NCBI GenBank assembly: GCA_964452415.1
Contig: CAYVME010000001.1
Span: 1-64,000 of the forward strand
Length of the DNA: 64,000 bases
Reading direction: 5' to 3'
DNA from: UBA12068 sp964452415
Lineage (GTDB): Bacteria; Patescibacteriota; Minisyncoccia; Moranbacterales; GWC2-37-73
In this document: positions 8,346 to 17,589 of the stretch, in pieces
Position numbering within the stretch: position 1 is the first letter of the stretch
Layout: the number at the start of each line of letters is the position of its first letter
Position numbers and translations under genes: made by a program
The notes under the pieces: generated by a model
Databases searched by the model: none
What the model was told of the DNA's origin: nothing
What the model saw: only the letters and a program-made list of their open reading frames with translations

Positions 8346-9362
8346 CTATAATAAATCTTTAACGCCAATTTTTAAGATTATATTTTCAATTTCCTTTTCA
8401 TCCAAAAGTCCTGCTTGCCCGCCATATTCCGTGACTGAACTGCTACTGTTTGCACTACCCCATCTCAGTGATGTTGCCAAATCTTTTCTCTTCATGTGTG
8501 CAGCCAAAAATCCACTCGTGAAAGCATCCCCAGCCCCCGTTGAATCAACAGCTTTTCTGAGCAAGGCATCCACATGAATCATTTGATTTCCATCATATCC
8601 CCAGCCTCCATGCTCGCCATCCGTAATAACCACAGTCTTGGCTCCAAGCCTATGTAGAACTTTCAACAAATATTCTTCATTTTCAAGCAATTCCGAAATC
8701 GTATTATCCCCGAGCCCAACAACAATCTCAATCGCCTCATCCTTATTAACAAAAAACACTTCACTAACAGTTATTGCATACGCAATTTCGGAAAGACCAG
8801 TTTTGATGTTTTTTTGTCCAGGATTAAAAGCAACGCGAATTTTTTTTTCTTTTGCTATCAACAACAATTCCCTCAGATGCTCACGCCAATCCCCATTCAA
8901 TGAACTTACAAAAAACCAATGCGCATGAGAAAGTTTCTCAGCTATTATGGTCAACTTATCATTTGCATCTCTGTCTGAAAAAATAGTTCTTTCTCCGGTG
9001 CGTTGATCAACAAGAATCAAAGACAGGTCGCTCTTGCAATCTTTCTCGATTTCAAGGGCAGACACGCCAACCCCACCACTAACAAGTGTTTTCCTAATCC
9101 AATGACCAAGATCATCATCGCCAATCTTGGAATAGCATTCAGAAATTTCACCGAGCTTTGTTAGTCCCTGAGCAACATTTGCAGCGCACCCACCAAGAGA
9201 TTCAAATCTTTCCTTGACTTGATATTTTGCGCCCAACTCAAAAGCAATCTTTTTTTGCGAGGTCACATCTTCAGGAGTATCCAAAATCAAACCCTCACTG
9301 GTCGGAAAGAAAATATCTTTAGATGTGGAACCAATACAAATTATTTTATGCATTTTTATCAC
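8346..9362 (-). CDS. PfkB-family carbohydrate or nucleoside kinase
   Basis: A ribokinase-fold sugar/nucleoside kinase of ~338 residues. The N-terminal GG motif is ESLGGCAANVAQGLTKLG, and the C-terminal catalytic motif is DSTGAGDAFTSGFLAAH, with Asp as base and the GAGD anion hole. The substrate is unknown (adenosine, ribose or fructose-type). Start: GTG at 9362 overlaps the eno stop (GTGA) and has AGGA upstream; ATG at 9353 is an alternative. It is coupled to eno, so a role in sugar metabolism is a reasonable inference. Confidence 0.8.
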   Translation of the reverse strand: MIKMHKIICIGSTSKDIFFPTSEGLILDTPEDVTSQKKIAFELGAKYQVKERFESLGGCAANVAQGLTKLGEISECYSKIGDDDLGHWIRKTLVSGGVGVSALEIEKDCKSDLSLILVDQRTGERTIFSDRDANDKLTIIAEKLSHAHWFFVSSLNGDWREHLRELLLIAKEKKIRVAFNPGQKNIKTGLSEIAYAITVSEVFFVNKDEAIEIVVGLGDNTISELLENEEYLLKVLHRLGAKTVVITDGEHGGWGYDGNQMIHVDALLRKAVDSTGAGDAFTSGFLAAHMKRKDLATSLRWGSANSSSSVTEYGGQAGLLDEKEIENIILKIGVKDLL

Positions 9363-10654
9363 TTTAATTCCTGCTCTATTTTCATAAGTCTATTGTATTT
9401 GCAAAGTCTTTCACCTCTGGAAAGAGAACCTGATTTGATGAATTCCGCAGCAGTTCCAGCGGCCAAATCAGCAATGAAATCGTCCGTTGTTTCTCCACTC
9501 CTATGAGAAATCATGATCTTTAATTTATTTTTCTTGGCCAAACGGATACATTCAAGAGTCTCAGAAAGACTTCCGATTTGATTAACCTTAATAAGAACGG
9601 CGTTGCAAGCTCTCTCCTTGATTGCACGCTCAACCTTTCTTGGATTTGTCACCAACAAATCATCTCCGACCAACAAATTTTCACCTAGGACATTTTTTGG
9701 AATCCCAGGTAAGATTTGCTTGCCGGCAATTTTTTCAGTCAAAATTCCCCAGCCCTCCCAATCATCCTCCGTCAAACCATCCTCAATTGAAACCACATGA
9801 TATTTATCAATCCATTCTTTGTACATACTAATCAAGCGTTCTCGTTCCAATTGGGCACCTTCTGGCTTCAAGATGTAATGCTTTTCTTGTTCGTCATAAA
9901 AATTTGTGGCCGCAGCATCAATACCAAGATTTATTTGTGTTCCCAATTCATATCCACCTTCGGTTATTGCCTGATTAATAAGTTCCAGAGCTTGAATATT
10001 ACTTTCCAGTTTTGGAGAAAAACCACCCTCATCACCAACACCACTACTATGATTATTAGCTTCAAGTATTTTTTTCAAGCGATGAAAAACTTCACTTCCA
10101 GCTCTTAATTGTTCAGCAAAAGATTTGATTCCGGTTGGAATAACCTTGAATTCTTGAATGCTTAATCCACTATCACTATGCATGCCACCATTAAGAACAT
10201 TAAACATCGGAACTGGAATCTTTGGCTTGACTCCAAGTCTTGAAATTTCATTGATATATTGATAAAGTGGAATTTTTTTTGTCATGGCCACCGCGCGACA
10301 AACTGCCAATGAAACACCCAAAATTGCATTAGCGCCAAGATGAGATTTGTTTTCCGTTCCATCAAGCTGAAGCATGATTTCATCAATCTCATGTTGCGAG
10401 CTAGCATCTTTTCCAATGAGCGCATCCCTGATAAGAGTGTTAACATTCTTCACAGCAGTAAGCACACCCAATCCGCCATATCTATCCTTGTCACCATCTC
10501 GAAGTTCCAAAGCTTCAAATTTTCCAGTTGAAGCTCCCGATGGAACAGCCGCCACAGCGATGTGACCACCACTAAGCGAAACTTGGACTTCTATTGTTGG
10601 ATTGCCTCGAGAATCCAGGATCTCCCTGGCAATAATATTTGAAATTTTTAACAT
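9359..10654 (-). CDS. eno: Enolase
   Basis: Glycolytic interconversion of 2-phosphoglycerate and phosphoenolpyruvate; 431 residues. Landmarks: ILDSRGNPTIEVQVSL, the ASTGKFEALELRDGD loop, the catalytic GDEGGFSPKL loop, the Mg2+ ligands in NLGIDAAATNF and SIEDGLTEDDW, and the lysine region KVNQIGSLSETLE followed by ISHRSGETTDDFIADLA. I chose the ATG at 10654 (MLKISNIIARE), which fits the family; the longer reading adds a poorly conserved leader. It is coupled to the PfkB kinase gene. Confidence 0.97.
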   Translation of the reverse strand: MLKISNIIAREILDSRGNPTIEVQVSLSGGHIAVAAVPSGASTGKFEALELRDGDKDRYGGLGVLTAVKNVNTLIRDALIGKDASSQHEIDEIMLQLDGTENKSHLGANAILGVSLAVCRAVAMTKKIPLYQYINEISRLGVKPKIPVPMFNVLNGGMHSDSGLSIQEFKVIPTGIKSFAEQLRAGSEVFHRLKKILEANNHSSGVGDEGGFSPKLESNIQALELINQAITEGGYELGTQINLGIDAAATNFYDEQEKHYILKPEGAQLERERLISMYKEWIDKYHVVSIEDGLTEDDWEGWGILTEKIAGKQILPGIPKNVLGENLLVGDDLLVTNPRKVERAIKERACNAVLIKVNQIGSLSETLECIRLAKKNKLKIMISHRSGETTDDFIADLAAGTAAEFIKSGSLSRGERLCKYNRLMKIEQELK

Positions 10655-10699
10655 ATTTTTTATTTTATTATATTTTTTTATAACTACCGACAACTAAGC

Positions 10700-11311
10700 T
10701 TAGATATTCATACGAAACCAGAAAAACATATGCTCCAATGGATTGTAAGTAACCAAAAACAATAGAACCATTAAATAATAAACTGTTAAATATTTTAGAG
10801 TTACAAAATATTGATCACAATCAGTAAACTTAACTTCAATATCTTTCAATAGCATTTTCCTTGCCTCCAAGATGAAATTAACATGCACCAGGGCAACCAC
10901 CAAAACAGAAAAAATTGATAGTTGAGTGGCAATTAAAATATCAGCACTATACAAGAAAAATATCCCAAAGAAAAATAAAGGTAGGATCCAAAAGGTCTGC
11001 TTATCCCAAAAAGAATTCTCTTGTTTGAAATTTTTAAAGCTTGTTATATATAAGATTGGGATAAAAATAAAATTGAGCAAAATTCCAATCGTAAAAACAA
11101 TAAATGTAACCCAACTAAATTTTCCAAAATAACTTCCGGGAGCTATGATATTAAAATTATTCAAAAAAATAAGAACAACACCAAAAAAAAGCAAAGATTT
11201 AGAGAAAAACAAAGCAAGAAACGAAGTAGCATCCGTAGCTTTAATTTGATTCAGGTATATTCGCTTATTAAACAAGGAAGAGTTTCCACCAGTAGGCCCA
11301 AAATTAACCAT
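10700..11311 (-). CDS. Hypothetical multi-pass membrane protein
   Basis: A 203-residue protein with about five hydrophobic segments (LLFFGVVLIFLNNFNII, WVTFIVFTIGILLNFIFI, FWILPLFFFGIFFLYSAD, SIFSVLVVALVHVNFIL, YLTVYYLMVLLFLVTYN). Aromatic content is high and no catalytic motif is visible. It lies between eno and pgk on the same strand. I do not recognise the family; sorting between channel, assembly factor or transporter fragment is not possible here. Confidence 0.55.
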   Translation of the reverse strand: MVNFGPTGGNSSLFNKRIYLNQIKATDATSFLALFFSKSLLFFGVVLIFLNNFNIIAPGSYFGKFSWVTFIVFTIGILLNFIFIPILYITSFKNFKQENSFWDKQTFWILPLFFFGIFFLYSADILIATQLSIFSVLVVALVHVNFILEARKMLLKDIEVKFTDCDQYFVTLKYLTVYYLMVLLFLVTYNPLEHMFFWFRMNI

Positions 11312-11386
11312 ACTTTTTTGTTTTCATTATAAATTCTTCACCTCTGCAATTATAACACAAAATACATCATCAACCCAAACAAAAAG

Positions 11387-12433
11387 CTATTCTACTTTTA
11401 ATGATTCTATTCCAGGCATCAAATTTCCACTCAAATACTCGAGCATTGCCCCCCCGCCTGTTGAAACAAAAGAAATGCTTCCCATTAAATTATTTTCTTC
11501 AAGAACTTGAACGGATTCTCCTCCACCGATAACCGTGAACATATCACCATCAGCAATAATATCCAAAACTTGTCTGGTTCCTTTGTCATATGGAGACTCC
11601 TCAAATTTTCCCATTGGACCATTCCAAACAACCATTTTTGAAGTTGAAATAATTTCCTTGAATCTCTGAATTGTTTTTGGTCCAATATCAAGCCGATCAT
11701 TGGCAAAATCAATCGGCAAAATAACCTTGGAAGAAAATTCCACTTTTTGATCAATAGCTTCATTGGCAACCCTTCCTCCAACCAAGATATAATCATAAAT
11801 TTTTTCAAATTTTTGAATCAAAGGAAGTTTGGTTTCAATTTTTGCTCCCCCAATCACCGCCACCGCTGGATGCAAAGGCTCATGAATTAATTTGCTCAAA
11901 TTTTCAATTTCTTTTTGGAGCCATATTCCAGCATAACTTGGCAAAAATTTTGCCACACCAGTCACTGAGGCCTGATTGCGATGACAAACACTAAAAGCAT
12001 CATTCACAAAAACATCAAAATTTTCTGAAAGTTTCCTAGAAAAATCTGCGTCATTTTTTTCATCACCATCATGAAATCTCACATTTTCCAAAAGCAAAAT
12101 TTCTCCTTGGTTCAAGTTTTCCAATGCTTCTTTGACTTTTTCTCCAATACAATCATCAATGAAAACAATTTTTCTGCCCAAGATATTTTCAAGCTCATCT
12201 TTCACTTGCGCCAGTGAGAATTCAGCATCAACCTTTCCCTCTGGCCTTCCAAGATGAGAACAGAGCGCAATTCTTGTTCCAACCTTTTCAACCAAAAAGT
12301 CCACGGTTTTTTTGCAAGCTTCAATTTTAAATCTTTCTTTCACATTCCCCTCTGATATTGCCACATTAAAATCAGCACGAATCAAAACTTTTTTATTTTC
12401 AACTTCTGCATCCTGAATTTTTTTCATTTCCAT
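11387..12433 (-). CDS. pgk: Phosphoglycerate kinase, shortened
   Basis: ATP-generating glycolytic enzyme. Substrate-binding blocks: VLIRADFNVA, CSHLGRPEGK, LLLENVRFHDGDE and AFSVCHRNQASV. Nucleotide-binding blocks: VWNGPMGKFEESPYDKGT and STGGGAMLEYLSG. At 348 residues it is ~40 shorter than usual; the shortening is mainly between LVGGRVANEAID and VILPIDFANDRLDIGPKT in the C-lobe, where typical PGKs carry an additional helical stretch. Key residues remain, so it should be active. Glycolytic neighbours eno and a PfkB kinase lie downstream. Confidence 0.95.
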   Translation of the reverse strand: MEMKKIQDAEVENKKVLIRADFNVAISEGNVKERFKIEACKKTVDFLVEKVGTRIALCSHLGRPEGKVDAEFSLAQVKDELENILGRKIVFIDDCIGEKVKEALENLNQGEILLLENVRFHDGDEKNDADFSRKLSENFDVFVNDAFSVCHRNQASVTGVAKFLPSYAGIWLQKEIENLSKLIHEPLHPAVAVIGGAKIETKLPLIQKFEKIYDYILVGGRVANEAIDQKVEFSSKVILPIDFANDRLDIGPKTIQRFKEIISTSKMVVWNGPMGKFEESPYDKGTRQVLDIIADGDMFTVIGGGESVQVLEENNLMGSISFVSTGGGAMLEYLSGNLMPGIESLKVE

Positions 12434-12549
12434 AATGAATTATTTTTTTATTATTGTAAAAGTTTTGCTATGTAGCATGTTACGCAGCAAATTACGTAAT
12501 TTTTAATTCGGAATTATTTAGAAATTAGAAATTTGCACGAAGTGCATTT

Positions 12550-13650
12550 TCATTTCCCCATTCCGAAAATTGCAATTATAACACCAATAAGTGCTGTGAC
12601 CATGGTAAAAATCCAAGCGCGCATCACAATTTTACATTCAGGCCAACCCTTTGCCTCAAAGTGATGATGCAATGGCGCTGCCAAAAAAACCTTACGATGA
12701 AAAAGTTTTTTGCTAGTTAATTGAATAACAACACTTCCAGATTCCATCACATAAATAAAAACAATCACAAGCAAAGCCAAGGCTGAATTTGTGAGCATTG
12801 CAACCACTCCCAGCGTTGTGCCAAGTGCCATAGCCCCAGTGTCCCCCATCATGAAACGAGCAGGGGAAATATTAAACCAAAGAAATGCCAACAATGTCCC
12901 CGCGATGGCCGCGCAAAAAGATGCCAAGTCCATCTTGTTTTGAAAAAAGGCAATGATCGCAAAGGAAAGGAACGCTGAAAGCAAAACTCCGCCATTGAGA
13001 CCATCCAACCCGTCTGTCTCATTTGAAGAAACTGCAGAAAATAAAATCACGAAAATAAAAAGAGGGATGTACCAAAATCCAATATTGAAATCTCCAACAG
13101 CAGGAACATGAAAGACATCCCAGCCAAGTTTACTGAAAAACCACCAAGCACCAGCACCTGCAATCACAAAAAGCCAACCAAAACGCATTGCAAAACGCAT
13201 TCCACCACCTTTGTTTTTTCCCCAACCACGAACACTCATCACATCATCAAACAAGCCGAGAATTCCAGCAGCAATCAATGCAAAAAGTGGAAGCCAAACT
13301 TGTCTGCGACTCAAAAAATCAAGTCGTGCCAAAAAATCAACACCAAACATCTTACCAAGCCATGGAAAGATAAAATGTGAAGCAAAAACCAGAGCCAAAA
13401 CAGAAAACCACATAATCACACCTCCCATTGTTGGTGTTCCAGATTTGTGAGCATGAAGCTTACTAATAAATGTCAGTGTTTCACCATTAACATCACTTTT
13501 TTTAATCTTAATACCGATTTTATATTTATATAAAACATGCGTCCAAAGTGGCGTGATCGCAAAAGCCAAAGCAAATGCCAAAATTCCCGTAGTGAGAACC
13601 TTGAGCACATTAAGAATTTCAGGGATGGTTTGAATTTGAGCAAATTGCAT
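12550..13650 (-). CDS. mraY: Phospho-N-acetylmuramoyl-pentapeptide transferase
   Basis: Makes lipid I from UDP-MurNAc-pentapeptide and undecaprenyl phosphate at the inner membrane. Motifs: HKSGTPTMGGVIMW, the catalytic Asp pair LGLFDDVMSVRGWGK, NETDGLDGLNGGVL, MMGDTGAMALGTTLG and PLHHHFEAKGWPE. About ten membrane segments. I chose the ATG at 13650 (MQFAQIQTIPEI); the longer reading would use TTG at 13692. It precedes pgk in transcription and follows a D,D-carboxypeptidase gene, so two peptidoglycan functions are adjacent. Confidence 0.93.
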   Translation of the reverse strand: MQFAQIQTIPEILNVLKVLTTGILAFALAFAITPLWTHVLYKYKIGIKIKKSDVNGETLTFISKLHAHKSGTPTMGGVIMWFSVLALVFASHFIFPWLGKMFGVDFLARLDFLSRRQVWLPLFALIAAGILGLFDDVMSVRGWGKNKGGGMRFAMRFGWLFVIAGAGAWWFFSKLGWDVFHVPAVGDFNIGFWYIPLFIFVILFSAVSSNETDGLDGLNGGVLLSAFLSFAIIAFFQNKMDLASFCAAIAGTLLAFLWFNISPARFMMGDTGAMALGTTLGVVAMLTNSALALLVIVFIYVMESGSVVIQLTSKKLFHRKVFLAAPLHHHFEAKGWPECKIVMRAWIFTMVTALIGVIIAIFGMGK

Positions 13651-13761
13651 GATAGTACTATGCAAATCTACGAATAAATGCCAATCCGCCAATAACTAAT
13701 GGATTTCATTTTATGTTTTCGTAATTCGTTGATTAGCATTTATTAGTGGATTAGTGTAACA

Positions 13762-14802
13762 TCACTTCCAATCATAGGAACCAAATGTCCAACTAGTCAT
13801 TGTTTTGATGTCTTGCCACCTGGTCGGATCATCCAAAACAACTGCGACAATTCTATGCTTTGTTGTTGGATCAGAAACTGCCATAAGAAGTGAATATCCG
13901 GCCATTGGCGTGAATCCCGTTTTAGCTCCAATCATGTTCGGCATTTGATCGAGCAATTGGTCCGTATTTAAAATTGTGTGCTGAATTCTTCCATCGGATG
14001 AATATACAAATGAATTACTTGGCATTCTGGAAATTTTCCAAATAGTATCAAAGCGCAAAGAATACGCTGCGATTCTGGCAATGTCATACGCTGAAGAATA
14101 ACATCCGGCCGCTGCAATTTCATCATCAAGATCAAGCCCCGATGCTGTGCAAAAATTTGAATCGCTCAATCCCAAATCTCTTGCCTTTTCATTCATCAAC
14201 TTGGCAAATTCTTCTTGGCTACCAGCAATATGCTTTGCCAAGGCCAGTGCTGCATCATTGGCACTATTCATCAGCATGGCCTGAAGCAAGTTGCGGACAC
14301 TTATTTGTTCACCGATTTTCAATCTTGGTGAAATACAATATCCACTTCTTGGACATCCAATTTTAGTGCCCTCGATGTACACAGCCTCTTCATCAATAGT
14401 AACAAGCTCGTCAAGATTTTTAACTTTTTCCATCACAAGCACAGCGGTCATAATTTTGGTCAAAGATGCAATCTGCCTTTGTTGTCTTCCATTATTGTAA
14501 TGAAAAATCGTTCCGGTGTCAGCATCAATAATCACTGAAGCGTGGGCGCCGGGAATAACCAAATCATTTATTCCCCCCTTTCGATATGGCTGATATTGAG
14601 GCATATCAACAGCTTGAGCTTTTGGCTTTGGCTTTTCAGCCTTGGCAATCTCAACACCTTTAACCAAACCTTCGATACTCTTATTTTCAACAGAAGAATC
14701 AGCCTTAACTTCGTTACCACCAACAAAACCCTCTTGAAAAACCAAGAAGGAATTTAATGGAAAAAATACTATCATCAATATTGTTGGCAAAATTGCAGCC
14801 AT
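13762..14802 (-). CDS. D-alanyl-D-alanine carboxypeptidase (S11)
   Basis: Penicillin-binding serine peptidase that trims D-Ala from peptidoglycan. All three motifs are present: SxxK in IASLTKIMTAVLV, SxN in MNSANDAALALAKH, KTG in IGAKTGFTPMAGYSL. A hydrophobic N terminus (ILPTILMIVFFPLNSFLVF) is a signal peptide or anchor, followed by a linker rich in Lys, Pro and Ala. Four cysteines in the catalytic domain may form disulphides. No clear C-terminal PBP5 anchor domain. Neighbour of mraY. Confidence 0.92.
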   Translation of the reverse strand: MAAILPTILMIVFFPLNSFLVFQEGFVGGNEVKADSSVENKSIEGLVKGVEIAKAEKPKPKAQAVDMPQYQPYRKGGINDLVIPGAHASVIIDADTGTIFHYNNGRQQRQIASLTKIMTAVLVMEKVKNLDELVTIDEEAVYIEGTKIGCPRSGYCISPRLKIGEQISVRNLLQAMLMNSANDAALALAKHIAGSQEEFAKLMNEKARDLGLSDSNFCTASGLDLDDEIAAAGCYSSAYDIARIAAYSLRFDTIWKISRMPSNSFVYSSDGRIQHTILNTDQLLDQMPNMIGAKTGFTPMAGYSLLMAVSDPTTKHRIVAVVLDDPTRWQDIKTMTSWTFGSYDWK

Positions 14803-14881
14803 TTTCTAAATTTTTGATAAAATTTAATGCTAAAACATGTTCAAATTACCCTAAAAAGATCACCTTTTAAAAATAATCGAA

Positions 14882-15430
14882 CTACACTTCCTTTGCCACT
14901 GAATTGATTCTTTCATCCACTGAAAGTATACCATATTCTGGAAGTTTTTTCACATCATCAATTCCAAGCTTTTTCAGAAAATCAAATGAAATGACATAGA
15001 CATATCCTCGAGAATCTCTTGGGTTATCATTTCGCTCAATCAAGCCTCGAAGAAGCAGATTTCTCAAAGTATAGGAGCAATTAACACCTCGAATGGCTTC
15101 AATTTCCGCTTTTGAAATCGGTCCACGATACGCAATGATCGAAATCACCTCCATGGCAGCATTTGAGAGTGAGTCTTGGAGTTCATTTTTCACCAAACTT
15201 TCCACAAACTGTGCATTTTCAGGATTTGAGACAAGTTGAACTTCTTCACCCTTGGTAATTAAAGCCAGTCCACTGGAAGAATTTTGATATTTTTCAGTCA
15301 AAGCATTCAAGACATCTTCAAGTGCCTCTTTTTCAATTGCTAAAATTTTCAATAATTTAAGCTTCTTGATTGGCTCCCCACTAACAAACAAAATGCTTTC
15401 AATGACTGAGATTATTTTTTCTTGCTCCAT
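14882..15430 (-). CDS. scpB: Segregation and condensation protein B
   Basis: Winged-helix subunit of the SMC-ScpAB complex, 182 residues. It begins EQEKIISVIESILFVSGEPI, contains NAAMEVISIIAYRGPISKAE, the central conserved block, and AIRGVNCSYTLRNLLLRGLI followed by a YVISFDFLKKLGID tail. It follows scpA by 26 bp on the same strand, the usual arrangement. It acts in chromosome compaction and segregation. Confidence 0.92.
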   Translation of the reverse strand: MEQEKIISVIESILFVSGEPIKKLKLLKILAIEKEALEDVLNALTEKYQNSSSGLALITKGEEVQLVSNPENAQFVESLVKNELQDSLSNAAMEVISIIAYRGPISKAEIEAIRGVNCSYTLRNLLLRGLIERNDNPRDSRGYVYVISFDFLKKLGIDDVKKLPEYGILSVDERINSVAKEV

Positions 15431-15456
15431 ATTTTTGAATTATAACATTATAAACT

Positions 15457-16182
15457 TTATGAATTTTTCTGATCTTTGTGTTTCAAATGAATCTCACTGA
15501 ATAACTCACCTTGCTCAACATGAATTATTCTCTGCTTCACCAACTCAAGCATGGCCAAAAATGAAACCACCACTTCAACCTTATCTTTTGCATTGGCAAC
15601 CAATTGTGAAAATGAAGTGGTCACGCGCTCCCTGAGAGTTTCTTGCAAATGTACAATCCTGTCTTCCAAAGTCAAAACTTCTTTCACCATTTCTTCCTCC
15701 AACTTTTCCACAATTGGAATTTCTCCCAAAACTTTTTCAAAAGCTTTTTTCAAATCGGAAGCTTCAATATTTTCTGGTGGATAAAAAACACTCCCCAACC
15801 CCAAAAATCCTTCGCGAGAAAAACAAACCTGTGGCGAATCAAAAATTTGAGCCAACCTCACAGAAGCCTCCTTGAATTTCTTGTACTCAGCCAATTGGTG
15901 TTCAAGATCCTTGATCTCCTCTTCTTCCTCTTCAGTAAACTCCAACATCGGCAAAAGAGCTTTGGACTTGATCAAGATGAGCCTTGAAGCAATCGTCAAA
16001 AAATCAGCCAGATGAGCCAGGTCAATATTTTTAGCCTCAGCGATGTATTGCAAATATTGATCGGTGATCTGCGCCAAGCTGACGCGAGTAATGTCCAATT
16101 TTTCCTGCTCAGTCAATTGCAAAAGCAAATCAAGAGGTCCTTCAAATTGTTCCAGTTTAATATGATATGCCATAGGTTTCAT
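15457..16182 (-). CDS. scpA: Segregation and condensation protein A
   Basis: Kleisin subunit that bridges SMC heads. The N terminus reads YHIKLEQFEGPLDLLLQLTE, followed by DITRVSLAQITDQYLQYI and FLTIASRLILIKSKALLP; the C-terminal winged helix ends with FLAMLELVKQRIIHVEQGEL. It is 241 residues, a normal length. ATG at 16182 or ATG at 16173 (MAYHIKL) are both possible starts. Pairs with scpB downstream. Confidence 0.92.
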   Translation of the reverse strand: MKPMAYHIKLEQFEGPLDLLLQLTEQEKLDITRVSLAQITDQYLQYIAEAKNIDLAHLADFLTIASRLILIKSKALLPMLEFTEEEEEEIKDLEHQLAEYKKFKEASVRLAQIFDSPQVCFSREGFLGLGSVFYPPENIEASDLKKAFEKVLGEIPIVEKLEEEMVKEVLTLEDRIVHLQETLRERVTTSFSQLVANAKDKVEVVVSFLAMLELVKQRIIHVEQGELFSEIHLKHKDQKNS

Positions 16183-16190
16183 TTTTGCAG

Positions 16191-17414
16191 TTAAGCTCTT
16201 GCGCGTGAATTTCTCCTGCTGTTTGCAATTTCCATTTCACTTTTATTATCAACCAAATTAAACGCAGGATACAATGCCAACAAAATCACCCCCGTCAAAA
16301 AAACAAAAACAATTTTAACTGGGAAAACAACCAAAATCATCGCCGAAATCGCAGTGGCGGCAATATATGCCACACTTCGAGAAGTTCGAAAGAAGCTGAT
16401 AATGTCCATATCATCTCCATCAATTTTCTTGTAAAAATAAGAGTCTCGCAAAGTTTCAATCATGGCAGCTCCGACTCTTGTCATGAACAGAACAAATCCC
16501 CAAACCATAACCGAGTTTGTTTTCACAAACAAAATGCTGAGTGTTGAAATTGCCATCACAAACAGAGCAAAAATAATCATCTCTTTTTCTCCCAATTTCT
16601 TATCAGCAAGCAAACCAACAGGATAGTTGATAATAACAAATGGAATGAGCATGATTGTGAAAATAAGTCCGATTTGACTCCAGCTCATGCCCAAGTCAAG
16701 CAGATACAACGGCGTATACACAGTCATCATCGCATAAAAAAATTCCAGCACAAAAGAAACCCAATAAATTCTCATCAGATTTTTGTTCACGAAGATTTTC
16801 TTCACCAAATCTCGAATGGTAATGTTTCCATTGAAATGATTATTCCCACCTCGAAGTCCAATCAATCCAATCACGAAAATGACCATTGAGATGACCATCG
16901 ACAAAAAGAAAAGTCCGGAATAATCATACTGCTCCAAAATACGAGTTGAAAGAATTGGCCCAAGCATGAAACCAGCGCTGATCACCATCAAATGCAAACC
17001 CCGGATTCTTCCGGATTTTTTATCCTCAGAATATGATTCCATAATAATATCCAAAATCACATACATCAGATATGCTGTGATGATGTTTATCATTAGCAAA
17101 AATATTCCAAAGATTGATGGTTTGACCATTGTCAAAATTGCCATGGCAAAAATCTGCAAAAAGAAAAACAAAAAGAAGGTCGTGGCCTTCCCCAATTTCT
17201 TGATGATTTTGTGCATATTCAAAAGTCCGATCAGCGCAATCACATATGACAAAAAATAAAAGACACCAACATTTTCACTTCCCAATGACAATTTGAAATA
17301 TGAAGATTCAATATACACCAAGAGAGATTGCGAAAAACCAAGCAAGAAAGAAATGCCAGTGATCAATTTCAATTTTCCTTCATTGAGATTTTCTTTGTGT
17401 TTTTTGTTTGCCAT
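16191..17414 (-). CDS. Major facilitator superfamily transporter
   Basis: A 407-residue permease with about twelve membrane segments in two halves separated by a loop near 195-215 (GGNNHFNGNITIRDLVKK). Signature-like loops are IMESYSEDKKSGRIRGLH (between TM4 and 5) and NYPVGLLADKKLGEKE (between TM8 and 9, the MFS GxLaDrxG pattern). The C terminus is Arg/Ser-rich. The substrate cannot be read from the sequence. A strongly structured 113-nt element precedes its start, so regulation by the leader is possible. Confidence 0.8.
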   Translation of the reverse strand: MANKKHKENLNEGKLKLITGISFLLGFSQSLLVYIESSYFKLSLGSENVGVFYFLSYVIALIGLLNMHKIIKKLGKATTFFLFFFLQIFAMAILTMVKPSIFGIFLLMINIITAYLMYVILDIIMESYSEDKKSGRIRGLHLMVISAGFMLGPILSTRILEQYDYSGLFFLSMVISMVIFVIGLIGLRGGNNHFNGNITIRDLVKKIFVNKNLMRIYWVSFVLEFFYAMMTVYTPLYLLDLGMSWSQIGLIFTIMLIPFVIINYPVGLLADKKLGEKEMIIFALFVMAISTLSILFVKTNSVMVWGFVLFMTRVGAAMIETLRDSYFYKKIDGDDMDIISFFRTSRSVAYIAATAISAMILVVFPVKIVFVFLTGVILLALYPAFNLVDNKSEMEIANSRRNSRARA

Positions 17415-17449
17415 TTTTTTATTTTTCAGTGCTTATGTGTTTGATTTTT

Positions 17450-17562
17450 ACTGCCCAGATGTTTTTCCTTTCTGGCCCATATGCAACGAGAGTGAATCGG
17501 AGCTTTTGGATATTGAGAATTTATCCAAAAGCGTGCCAGAAACGGGAAAACGGCTGGGCAGT
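17450..17562. repeat. Long inverted-repeat element: structured RNA or MITE-like
   Basis: Outer arms ACTGCCCAG (17450-17458) and CTGGGCAGT (17554-17562) are continued by GTTTTTCCTTTCTGGC (17461-17476) against GCCAGAAA-C-GGGAAAAC (17535-17551), giving ~25 pairs with one small loop and one bulge. Inside lies a perfect 11-bp hairpin, GCTTTTGGATA (17502-17512) with TATCCAAAAGC (17522-17532). It fills the aspS-MFS spacer. TTA lies directly outside both CTGCCCAG ends, which could be a target duplication. No T run follows, so it is not a simple terminator. Confidence 0.75.
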
Positions 17563-17589
17563 TATAAAGTTCCTCAATAGAATTTACCA

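Noticed and set aside
13651..13692. TTG start of mraY adding 14 residues
   Set aside because: No ribosome-binding site and residues not conserved; the ATG at 13650 is preferred, though not proven.
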